64,000 bases of DNA, taken from Microthrixaceae bacterium (GTDB lineage Bacteria; Actinomycetota; Acidimicrobiia; Acidimicrobiales; Iamiaceae). The notes under the pieces are model-generated. The model was given only the letters and a program-made list of their open reading frames with translations. It did not search any database and was not told where the DNA came from. The first letter of the stretch is position 1. Each line of letters begins with the position of its first letter. The DNA is taken from NCBI GenBank assembly GCA_016702505.1, contig JADJDU010000013.1, positions 46,851 to 110,850 on the forward strand. The letters are read 5' to 3'. This document shows, in pieces, positions 8,899 through 16,332 of this stretch. The position numbers and the translations under genes are program-made.

Positions 8899-9512
8899 CG
8901 ACCCTCGATCTCGACCGTGGTCGTTCCATCCGGTGACGAAGCGGTGACGGTGCCCTCGTGGCCGGGCTGGATCGCAGCCTCCTCCAAGAAGTCGAGCAGG
9001 CCCGGCGTGAACTCGAGGGCCTCGGGGATTCGGCGCACGGTGAACTCGTCACCCACGGTCAGTTCGCTGAGGCAGACCATGTCGGGTGCCTTGTAGCCCG
9101 ACCCCGGGATCGGGTTGCCGTGCGGACAGGTGGTGGGGTCGTCGAGAAGGCGGATGATGGCGGCCTCGACGTTGTCGGAGATCACGTGCTCCCACCGGCC
9201 CGCCTCCTGATGGGCCTCGGCCCACGACAGTCCCAAGATGTCGGTGAGCAGCCGCTCGGCCAGCCGATGCCGTCGCACCACCATCTCGGCCAGGGCCCGT
9301 CCATCGGTGGTGAGCTGGATGGTCCGGTCGACCTCGACGAGGCCTTCGTGCTCCATGCGGCGGATCATCTCGGACACCGCCGGTCTCGACACCTGGAGAC
9401 GCTCGGCGATCCGGGCCTGGATGACGTCGACGTCGTCCTCGTGGAGCTCGAAGATCGCCTCGCAGTACTCCTCGAACGCGGGGTGGTACTCGGGGGTCTG
9501 ATATGCGGCCAC
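8841..9512 (-). CDS. DtxR/IdeR-family metal-dependent transcription regulator
   Basis: The 223 residues have the full DtxR layout. A winged helix comes first (RLQVSRPAVSEMIRRM), then the dimerisation/metal domain with RHRLAERLL and RWEHVISDNVE, CPHGNPIPGSG, and a C-terminal SH3-like domain. Members repress iron (or manganese) uptake genes when metal is bound. Two ligands of the DtxR primary site look replaced: the Met of the first helix aligns with Glu (EEYCEAIFEL), and the Cys of the EACRWEH block is Gly (EAGRWEH). The ancillary-site His and Glu are kept. It overlaps the convergent HelD-like gene. Confidence 0.88.
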   Translation of the reverse strand: MAAYQTPEYHPAFEEYCEAIFELHEDDVDVIQARIAERLQVSRPAVSEMIRRMEHEGLVEVDRTIQLTTDGRALAEMVVRRHRLAERLLTDILGLSWAEAHQEAGRWEHVISDNVEAAIIRLLDDPTTCPHGNPIPGSGYKAPDMVCLSELTVGDEFTVRRIPEALEFTPGLLDFLEEAAIQPGHEGTVTASSPDGTTTVEIEGRHIGVGAFAAERILVSTGS

Positions 9513-9577
9513 GCCGGGAGTCTAGGGAGCGAGCCAGCCGATTCGGCCCGTCTGGTCGTCGTCGGTACGGTGGTCTC

Positions 9578-10045
9578 ATGGCAACGCATGTCCGGCCCTC
9601 CTCGTCGACCCGTTCCCCGTGGCGTTCGCTGGCCCTCGCCGTTGGATTGGCGGCCTCGATCGCGTTGGTCGGGTGCAGTGGTGAAGACAAGGCCGGCGGC
9701 CAACGGGAGTGCATCGCGGTGGCTCCGGTCGATGGCGTGACCGAGCTGACCGTTACCGGCAAGAACCTGGCCTTCGACCACGAGTGCTTCGACATCCAGC
9801 CGGGCAAGGTCGAGTTCACGTTCGTCAACGCAGACCAGGGCGTGTCCCACAACCTCCACGTGAGCGGCCCCGGCGGGGTCAACGAGCGAACCGACCTGGA
9901 ACGGGGTGAGACCACGCAGGTCCTGGAACTGGAGCTGACCGAGCCGGGCCGCTACGACTTCGTGTGCGACCCTCACGCCACCATGGAAGGCCAGCTCAAC
10001 GTGGCCGATCCATCGACGGCGTCGACGACCACTGTCGCCGGCTGA
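9578..10045 (+). CDS. Cupredoxin-domain lipoprotein
   Basis: This 155-residue exported protein has a basic N terminus, a hydrophobic segment, and a lipobox ending LVGC near residue 28. One cupredoxin fold follows: KNLAFDHECF, then SHNLHV for the first His, and FVCDPHATMEG giving the Cys, His and Met of a type 1 copper site. It is a probable electron carrier or copper binder on the outer face of the membrane. It is divergent from the DtxR-like gene across 65 bases, so metal-linked control is possible but not shown. The C terminus is Thr/Ser rich. Confidence 0.8.
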   Translation: MATHVRPSSSTRSPWRSLALAVGLAASIALVGCSGEDKAGGQRECIAVAPVDGVTELTVTGKNLAFDHECFDIQPGKVEFTFVNADQGVSHNLHVSGPGGVNERTDLERGETTQVLELELTEPGRYDFVCDPHATMEGQLNVADPSTASTTTVAG

Positions 10046-10120
10046 CCAGATCTGGGTCCGCCGTCGTGGCGGTGTTCCAGGAACGGCCCCGCTGTCGTGG
10101 GGGGTTCGTAGGCTGCGGTC

Positions 10121-13100
10121 ATCGCCGCGCTGAGCCTGTTCTCCGAGCCCGTCAGGACCTGGTTCCAAACCTCATTCCCCGCGCCCACCGAGGCCCAAGA
10201 GCGGGGATGGCCCGCCATCGCGTCTGGGAACCACACCCTCATCCTCGCTCCCACCGGGTCGGGCAAGACCCTCACCTCGTTCCTGTGGGGCATCGACCGG
10301 CTGATGACCACGCCGGCGCCCGACGGTCCGGCTCGTACCCGGCTCTTGTACCTGTCGCCGCTGCGGGCCCTGGCGGTAGACGTGGAGAAGAACCTGCGGG
10401 CACCGCTGGTGGGCATAGCCCACGCCGCGCACCGCCTAGGTCAGGAGGTCAACGTTCCCACCGTGGCGATGCGAACCGGGGACACTCCGGCCGATGAGCG
10501 GCGCAAGTTGGCCCGCACGCCGCCCGACCTTCTGATCACCACCCCGGAGTCGCTGTACCTGATGCTGACCTCCGCAGCCCGGGACACCCTGGTGAACGTC
10601 GAGGCGGTGATCATCGATGAGATCCACGCCGTGGCCGCCACCAAGCGGGGCACCCACCTGGCCTTGACACTGGAGCGACTCGCTCAACGGTGCGAACAGT
10701 CACCTCAACGCATCGGCCTGTCGGCCACCCAGCGCCCGCTGGACGAGGTCGCCACCTTTCTTGGCGGCTTCGACCGCGGTAGCCCCCGGCCGGTGACCAT
10801 CGTCGACGCCGGCAGCCGAAAAGAACTCGACCTAGAGGTGGTGGTGCCGGTCGAAGACATGGCCTTCCCTCGAGACAGCGGCCCAGAGGGTGCCACTCCG
10901 TCCCGATCGATCTGGCCGGCCATGCACCCCGCGCTCTTGGATCTGGTCAACCAACATCGCTCCACCCTCATCTTCGTAAACGCAAGGCGTACCGCGGAGC
11001 GTCTCGCCACCCGGTTGAACGAACTTGCGGCCAGCGACGGCGCGGATGGTGGAGAGGCCCCCCGCTTCACCTCCTCGGAGGCGGTCGGCGCTCCCCCCGA
11101 GAGCGTGGAGCTGGTCAAGGCCCACCACGGTTCGCTGTCTCGGGAACGCCGCCTCGTAATAGAAGATGAACTGAAGTCGGGCACCCTCAAAGGTCTGGTC
11201 GCCACCTCGTCGCTCGAGCTGGGAATAGACATGGGCGCCGTCGACCTGGTGATCCAGGTGGCATCTCCAGGGTCGGTGTCTCGTGGCCTGCAACGAATCG
11301 GCAGGGCCGGACACCAGGTGGGCGAACCGAGCCGAGGACGGGTGTTCCCCCGTCACCGGGCCGACCTACTGGAGGCGGCGGTGGTGGCCCGGCGCATGCA
11401 CGACGGCCTAATCGAGACCACCCGCTACCCGAGGAACCCGCTCGACGTCCTGGCCCAACAGGTGGTGGCGGCCTGCGCTTTGGACCAGTGGAACGTCGAT
11501 GACCTGTACGACCTGGTTCGGCGTGCCGCGCCCTATTCCGAGCTCACATCAGATGTGTGGGAGGCGGTTCTGGACATGTTGGCCGGGCGCTACCCCTCCG
11601 AGGAGTTCGCCGAGCTGAGGCCTCGCATCATCTGGGACCGAGCTGGTCGAACCGTCACCGGCAGGCCCGGAGCTCAGCGGTTGGCCGTGACCAGCGGGGG
11701 AACCATCCCCGACCGCGGCCTATACGGCGTTTTCCTGCCCGACGGCACCCGAGTCGGCGAGCTTGACGAGGAGATGGTGTACGAGTCACGGGTGGGGGAG
11801 ACGTTCCTGCTCGGGGCTTCGACCTGGCGGATAGAAGACATCACCCCCGAACGGGTGGTCGTCACCCCTGCCCCTGGTCTGCCCGGGAGGATGCCGTTCT
11901 GGCACGGCGATGGCCCGGGGCGTCCGGTCGAGCTGGGTCGAGCGGTCGGAGCCTTCGTGCGAGAGGTGCGGTCCCAGCCCCCCGCCGAGGCTATGGCCAC
12001 CTTGCGCTCTGGTCACGACCTAGACGAGCGGGCCGCCTCCAACCTGCTGGGATTCCTGGCCGATCAGGCAGCAAGCACCGGGGTGGTGCCAGACGACCGG
12101 ACCATCGTCGTCGAACGATTCCGCGACGAGATCGGAGACTGGCGGGTTTGCATCCTCAGCCCTTTCGGCGCTCAGGTGCACGCCCCGTGGGCCATGGCGC
12201 TGCGCGCCCGGTTGGCCGACGAGTGGGGGGTTGAGGTCGAGCTGTTGTGGAGCGACGACGGCATCGTGGTCCGACTACCAGAGGCTGTGGACCAACTTCC
12301 GGTCGATCTCCTCCAGGTCGACCCGGCAGAGATAGACGACCTGATCGTCACGCACCTGCCAACCACCGCCATGTTCGCGGCACGGTTCCGGGAAGCGGCG
12401 GCACGATCGTTGTTGTTGCCCCGACGTCGCCCCGATCGCCGCACGCCGCTGTGGCAACAACGCCAGAAGGCGGCAGATCTTCTGGCCGTGGCCGCCAACC
12501 ACCCGACGTTCCCGGTGTTGTTGGAGACCACGAGAGAGTGTTGCAACGACGTCTTCGACCTGCCTGCTCTCCGGTCACTGCTGGGGGACCTGCGCAGCCG
12601 AAAGATCCGCGTCGTCGCCGTCGACACGGCTCAGGCATCGCCCATGGCCCAGTCCCTCCTGTTCGGCTGGATAGCGGTGTACATGTACGAAGGAGACGCG
12701 CCCCTGGCCGAGCGTCGCGCCGCGGCACTTGCCCTCGATCGGGACCTGCTGCGCGAGCTGCTGGGAGGCGAGGAGCTGCGCGAGCTGCTCGATCCGGCCG
12801 CTCTCACCGACCTCGAGCTCGAACTCCAACGCCTCGTCCCATCCCGAGTGGCACGGGACCGCCACGAGGTGGCGGACCTGTTGCGGGTCCTTGGCCCGTT
12901 GTCGCTGGATGAGGTGAAGGCCAGGACGGCCGCAGACTCCGCCTCCGAGGTGCCGAATTGGCTGGCCACCTTGGGCCAGGAGAAGCGGGCAATATCGGTG
13001 ATGGTGGCCGGTGAGGCCCGTTTCGCTGCTGCCGAGGACGCGGCCAGGCTCCGTGACGGCTTGGGCTGCAACGTCATTCCGGGACTACCCGCCGCGTTTC

Positions 13101-13231
13101 ACCGACCCGGTGGATGCGCCACTCCACGATCTGGTGATCCGCTACGCCCGCACCCACGGCCCCTTCGAGCGGGGCGAGGTGGCCCGTCGCCTCGGCATAC
13201 CGATGGATCGAGTGAGCCGAACCCTCGATGA
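10121..13231 (+). CDS. lhr: Lhr ATP-dependent helicase, N-terminal part of a frameshifted gene
   Basis: Lhr is a ~1500-residue SF2 helicase involved in nucleic-acid repair. Visible motifs are the Walker A APTGSGKT (from 10248), DEIHAVAATKRG, SATQRP, VATSSLELGIDMG and QRIGRAGH. The coding frame starts after a TAG at 10108-10110 with residues AALSLFSEPVRTWFQ, which match normal Lhr N termini, yet there is no ATG, GTG or TTG until 10304. The real start is probably CTG 10130 or an ATC at 10121, or a base is wrong. Near 13097 an extra base (TTT run) throws the frame out; the homologous sequence continues in the next entry. Confidence 0.88.
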   Translation: MAALSLFSEPVRTWFQTSFPAPTEAQERGWPAIASGNHTLILAPTGSGKTLTSFLWGIDRLMTTPAPDGPARTRLLYLSPLRALAVDVEKNLRAPLVGIAHAAHRLGQEVNVPTVAMRTGDTPADERRKLARTPPDLLITTPESLYLMLTSAARDTLVNVEAVIIDEIHAVAATKRGTHLALTLERLAQRCEQSPQRIGLSATQRPLDEVATFLGGFDRGSPRPVTIVDAGSRKELDLEVVVPVEDMAFPRDSGPEGATPSRSIWPAMHPALLDLVNQHRSTLIFVNARRTAERLATRLNELAASDGADGGEAPRFTSSEAVGAPPESVELVKAHHGSLSRERRLVIEDELKSGTLKGLVATSSLELGIDMGAVDLVIQVASPGSVSRGLQRIGRAGHQVGEPSRGRVFPRHRADLLEAAVVARRMHDGLIETTRYPRNPLDVLAQQVVAACALDQWNVDDLYDLVRRAAPYSELTSDVWEAVLDMLAGRYPSEEFAELRPRIIWDRAGRTVTGRPGAQRLAVTSGGTIPDRGLYGVFLPDGTRVGELDEEMVYESRVGETFLLGASTWRIEDITPERVVVTPAPGLPGRMPFWHGDGPGRPVELGRAVGAFVREVRSQPPAEAMATLRSGHDLDERAASNLLGFLADQAASTGVVPDDRTIVVERFRDEIGDWRVCILSPFGAQVHAPWAMALRARLADEWGVEVELLWSDDGIVVRLPEAVDQLPVDLLQVDPAEIDDLIVTHLPTTAMFAARFREAAARSLLLPRRRPDRRTPLWQQRQKAADLLAVAANHPTFPVLLETTRECCNDVFDLPALRSLLGDLRSRKIRVVAVDTAQASPMAQSLLFGWIAVYMYEGDAPLAERRAAALALDRDLLRELLGGEELRELLDPAALTDLELELQRLVPSRVARDRHEVADLLRVLGPLSLDEVKARTAADSASEVPNWLATLGQEKRAISVMVAGEARFAAAEDAARLRDGLGCNVIPGLPAAFHRPGGCATPRSGDPLRPHPRPLRAGRGGPSPRHTDGSSEPNPR

Positions 13232-14669
13232 TCTGGTGGCAGACGGACGGCTGCTGGTAGGTGAGTTCAGACCCGGCGGTTCGGGCCGAGAGTGGTGCGA
13301 CCCCGATGTCTTGCGCCAGATCCGGCGTCGCTCGCTGGCTGCTCTCCGCAGCGAGATCGAGCCGGTCGACGCCGCCGCCCTAGGGCGGTTCCTTCCCGCA
13401 TGGCAGGGCTTGGGGCGGCCAGGGGAGAGCCAGGTCAGGCAAGGGCAAGACGAGCTGGTCGAGACCCTCGGAGTACTCGCCGGTGCTGCCGTGCCGGCGT
13501 CGATCCTTGAGGTAGATGTCCTGGGGCTCCGTCTGGGCGAATACAGGTCGGCCGATCTTGATGCCCTGTGCACCTCGGGTGAGGTGGTGTGGGTTGGGGC
13601 CGGGGCCCTTGGTTCGGGAGATGGCCGCGTTCGGCTGGTGTTCCGGGACCAGGTGGAGACCTTGATCCCTGTTCCCGACCCCGAGGCCCTGGCCGACCTT
13701 CTGACTCAGCCCACCCATCGGGCCATCCACGCTCACATGGAGCAACGCGGCGCCTCGTTCTGGGACGATCTGGTTCGGGCAGTCGCCGCGGTTGAGGCCG
13801 ACTACGAGGAACCCGTGGTCCTGGCCGCCCTGTGGGATCTGGTTTGGGCTGGTGCCGTGACCAACGACTCGCTCGCCCCGGTCCGGGCCTACGTGTCGGG
13901 CGCAGCGGGTTCGCGGTCGGTGGCCGCCAGGCGTGCAGCCCCGCGCGCCCGTCCCCGCCCGGGGCGATTGTCCAGGTTGGGCCCGCCGTCGGCCACCGGC
14001 CGGTGGTCTCTGGTGGAACCATTGCGCCTCCCCGCTCCGGGCCGGGCCGCGGTCAATGGAACCGAGGTGGCCCACGCCCAGGCCATGCAGCTGCTGGAGC
14101 GTTATGGGGTGCTCACCAGGGAAACGGCGCTGGCCGAGGGCATAGAGGGTGGCTTCGCCGGGGTGTACCCGGTGCTGAAGGCCATGGAGGACCAGGGCAA
14201 GATCAGGCGCGGCTACTTCGTGGCCGGCCTGGGTGCGGCCCAGTTCGCGGTACCAGGCGCGGTGGACCGGTTGCGAGATGTTCGAGACTCGCCCCCATCG
14301 TCGGTTCCGCTGGTCTTGGCCGCCACCGACCCGGCCCAGCCCTACGGCGCCGCGTTGGATTGGCCCTCCACCGAAGGCAGGCCGGCTCGTAGCGCAGGCA
14401 GCCTGGTGGTGTTGGTCGCGGGCGAAGCGGTCGCCTACGTGGAGCGCGGGGGGAGGAGCCTGCTCACCTTCCCCGACTCGGGGCTCGGCTCCGACGGCGC
14501 GATCACCTGGGCTCAGGCGCTGGCCGAGGTGGTGCGGTCCGGACGGCGGCGTCGCCTGGAGATCATTCGCATCGACGGGGCACCAGCCCGTGAGTCTCCT
14601 GTGGCCGACGTGTTGCGAAGGGCCGGATTCACCGACGGCTACAAGGGTCTGGTCCTTCGCAACCGATGA
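13011..14669 (+). CDS. lhr: Lhr helicase, C-terminal part of the same frameshifted gene
   Basis: Homologous sequence resumes at about 13100 with FTDPVDAPLHDLVIRYARTH, which joins cleanly to GLPAAF in the preceding frame if one T of the TTT run at 13097-13099 is removed. Residues before that point are out-of-frame shadow. The rest is the Lhr C-terminal domain and ends in the family-like LRRAGFTDGYKGLVLRNR. Both parts together give about 1510 residues, the usual length, so the gene is probably intact in the organism. Confidence 0.85.
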   Translation: MRPVSLLPRTRPGSVTAWAATSFRDYPPRFTDPVDAPLHDLVIRYARTHGPFERGEVARRLGIPMDRVSRTLDDLVADGRLLVGEFRPGGSGREWCDPDVLRQIRRRSLAALRSEIEPVDAAALGRFLPAWQGLGRPGESQVRQGQDELVETLGVLAGAAVPASILEVDVLGLRLGEYRSADLDALCTSGEVVWVGAGALGSGDGRVRLVFRDQVETLIPVPDPEALADLLTQPTHRAIHAHMEQRGASFWDDLVRAVAAVEADYEEPVVLAALWDLVWAGAVTNDSLAPVRAYVSGAAGSRSVAARRAAPRARPRPGRLSRLGPPSATGRWSLVEPLRLPAPGRAAVNGTEVAHAQAMQLLERYGVLTRETALAEGIEGGFAGVYPVLKAMEDQGKIRRGYFVAGLGAAQFAVPGAVDRLRDVRDSPPSSVPLVLAATDPAQPYGAALDWPSTEGRPARSAGSLVVLVAGEAVAYVERGGRSLLTFPDSGLGSDGAITWAQALAEVVRSGRRRRLEIIRIDGAPARESPVADVLRRAGFTDGYKGLVLRNR

Positions 14670-14896
14670 CCGGCATCGGTATCGTCGGTGCCATGACGCC
14701 GTCGGGGTGGTACTGGTGCTTCACCCATCAGCGGGTCGAAGCCGACGGCGAACGCGACGATCCCGACAACGCCCTCGGTCCCTACCCGACGCCACAACAG
14801 GCCCGAGACTGGCGAACGCTACGTGATGCCCGCGACGAGGCCTGGCAGGAAGCCGATGACGCCTGGTCCGATGACCCTGAGGGTCCTTGCGAATAG
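14666..14896 (+). CDS. Small actinobacterial-type protein of unknown function
   Basis: This protein of at most 76 residues is acidic in its second half. The core GWYWCFTHQRVEADGE followed by LGPYPTPQQARDW resembles small conserved actinobacterial proteins of the WYWCxxHxRVE type; no function is known to me. ATG 14666 overlaps the lhr stop (ATGA). An internal ATG at 14693 begins nearer the conserved core and may be the true start. Confidence 0.6.
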   Translation: MTGIGIVGAMTPSGWYWCFTHQRVEADGERDDPDNALGPYPTPQQARDWRTLRDARDEAWQEADDAWSDDPEGPCE

Positions 14897-14909
14897 TCCC
14901 GTCGTCGCC

Positions 14910-15542
14910 CTAGAGGCCTCGTCGGCCTCCGGCGGCCTTGAGCGACCGCTTGCGGAAGGTACTGATCAACATGTCGAGCAGGGCCAACACGACGCCCTTG
15001 ACCGACTCCTTGTAGCGGGCGTCGCACACCACGATGGGGTGGGAGTCGTCTAGGTCGAGAGCCTCTCGCACCTCGGCGAGGTCTGGTGAGGTTTCACCGT
15101 CGAACCGGTTGATGGCCACGATGAACGGCACGTCGCGTGACTCGAAGAAGTCGATGGCGGGGAAGCAGTCGTCGATCCTGCGCAGGTCGACCAGGACGAT
15201 CGCCCCGAGCGCGCCGATGACGAGGTCGTCCCACATGAACCCGAACCGATCCTGACCTGGGGTTCCGAACATGAAGAGTACGAGCTCTTCGTCGATGGTC
15301 AGGCGACCGAAATCCATGGCCACGGTGGTCGAAGTTTTGGTCGACACCTGGGATTTGTCGTCGACCCCCGTGGCGGCGGTGGTCATGGCCGCCTCGGTGG
15401 TCAGGGGTGGGATCTCAGAGAGCGCACCGACCATGGTGGTCTTGCCGACGCCAAATCCGCCGGCGATGACGATCTTGGCCGAGCGGGGGCCTCGGCGTCG
15501 GGTGGGGGTGCTCTGGTCGGCGGGGGAGGCGACAGAGGACAT
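14910..15542 (-). CDS. Conservon-type small GTPase (CvnD/MglA-like)
   Basis: This 210-residue Ras-like GTPase has a P-loop GGFGVGKTTMVGAL near residue 28, a switch region LTTEAAMT, FGTPGQDRF in place of the usual DxxG, and AINRFDGE as the NKxD-type guanine motif. In Streptomyces conservons the GTPase works with a membrane kinase-like protein, a roadblock protein and a DUF742 protein as a membrane-linked signalling complex. The start overlaps the DUF742 stop by one base (TGATG). It is the last gene of the four-gene operon. Confidence 0.9.
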   Translation of the reverse strand: MSSVASPADQSTPTRRRGPRSAKIVIAGGFGVGKTTMVGALSEIPPLTTEAAMTTAATGVDDKSQVSTKTSTTVAMDFGRLTIDEELVLFMFGTPGQDRFGFMWDDLVIGALGAIVLVDLRRIDDCFPAIDFFESRDVPFIVAINRFDGETSPDLAEVREALDLDDSHPIVVCDARYKESVKGVVLALLDMLISTFRKRSLKAAGGRRGL

Positions 15543-15913
15543 CAAAGGCTCCGGATCTTGTTACTGATGCGGGTGAGCAGGTCGATCTCGTCGTCGAAAT
15601 CGGGGAACTCAACCGGCTCGACCGTATCCACGAACACCTCGACGTGGCCGGATTCGACCAGGTCCTCGACCAAGACCTTGACGACACCCACCACCAGCTT
15701 GAGCTCGGCGCCCAGCTCGGCGATCGAGGTGGGGGCCTCGCACAGGTTCAGGACCGACACCTTCTCGGACGGCATGCGCCCATCGACGGCCGCCGATGGA
15801 ACCTTGCGAACAAGGGTTTCGAGCCGTAGGTCCAAGCTGCGGCTGGCGGTACGGCCACCGGTCATGATGAACGGCCGCACGAAGTCGTGGCCCCCGGGGC
15901 CCGATGGGGTCAC
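15542..15913 (-). CDS. DUF742 protein (CvnC-like)
   Basis: This 123-residue protein begins VRPFIMTGGRTAS, typical of DUF742, and continues with a winged-helix-like region (SIAELGAELKLVVGVVKVLVEDLVESG). Its role in conservons is not well defined; DNA binding or complex assembly has been suggested by fold. The GTG start overlaps the roadblock stop (GTGA), and its stop overlaps the GTPase start. Confidence 0.88.
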   Translation of the reverse strand: MTPSGPGGHDFVRPFIMTGGRTASRSLDLRLETLVRKVPSAAVDGRMPSEKVSVLNLCEAPTSIAELGAELKLVVGVVKVLVEDLVESGHVEVFVDTVEPVEFPDFDDEIDLLTRISNKIRSL

Positions 15914-16332
15914 CGCGACATCACCAGGTTCTTGAGCTCATCTATCAGCTCAGGTGTCAGCATGCGCCCGGCCCGCTCCACTAGGAGCGTCATCTGATAG
16001 CCGACATTGCCGATGTCGCAGCGGGGTTCGGCTACCACGCCGAGACAGCCAGCGGTTCCCATGGCCGAGACGAACATGTAGCCGCCCTTCATGGCCACGA
16101 TGATCTGGTTGAGCTCCTCGAACCCGAAGCATCGGGTGGTCCCGTCGCCCAGGCTGACGAAGCCCGAGATGATGGCGGCAAGCTGATCGGCACCGGCTTC
16201 GTCCAGCGTGTTGGAGCGGGCCATGAGTAGACCGTCCGAGGAGACCGCCACCGCATCGGACACACCGCTGGTGGAGCTCACGAAGTTGTTCAGCAGCCAG
16301 TTGAACTCCTGGGCATCGTCGTTCACGCTCAT
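15910..16332 (-). CDS. Roadblock/LC7-domain protein (CvnB-like)
   Basis: This 140-residue single-domain protein contains the fold's usual blocks: GVSDAVAVSSDGLLMARS, a central strand IVAMKGGYMFVSAMG, and LGVVAEPRCDIGNVGYQM. Roadblock proteins dimerise and modulate the partner GTPase (family knowledge). ATG 16332 overlaps the kinase stop by one base and has GAGGAGA just upstream in the kinase end. Confidence 0.92.
   Translation of the reverse strand: MSVNDDAQEFNWLLNNFVSSTSGVSDAVAVSSDGLLMARSNTLDEAGADQLAAIISGFVSLGDGTTRCFGFEELNQIIVAMKGGYMFVSAMGTAGCLGVVAEPRCDIGNVGYQMTLLVERAGRMLTPELIDELKNLVMSR

Noticed and set aside
14913..14930. Short GAGGCC/GGCCTC inverted repeat as terminator after lhr
   Set aside because: It lies inside the last codons of the GTPase gene and is explained by Gly/Arg/Ala codons.
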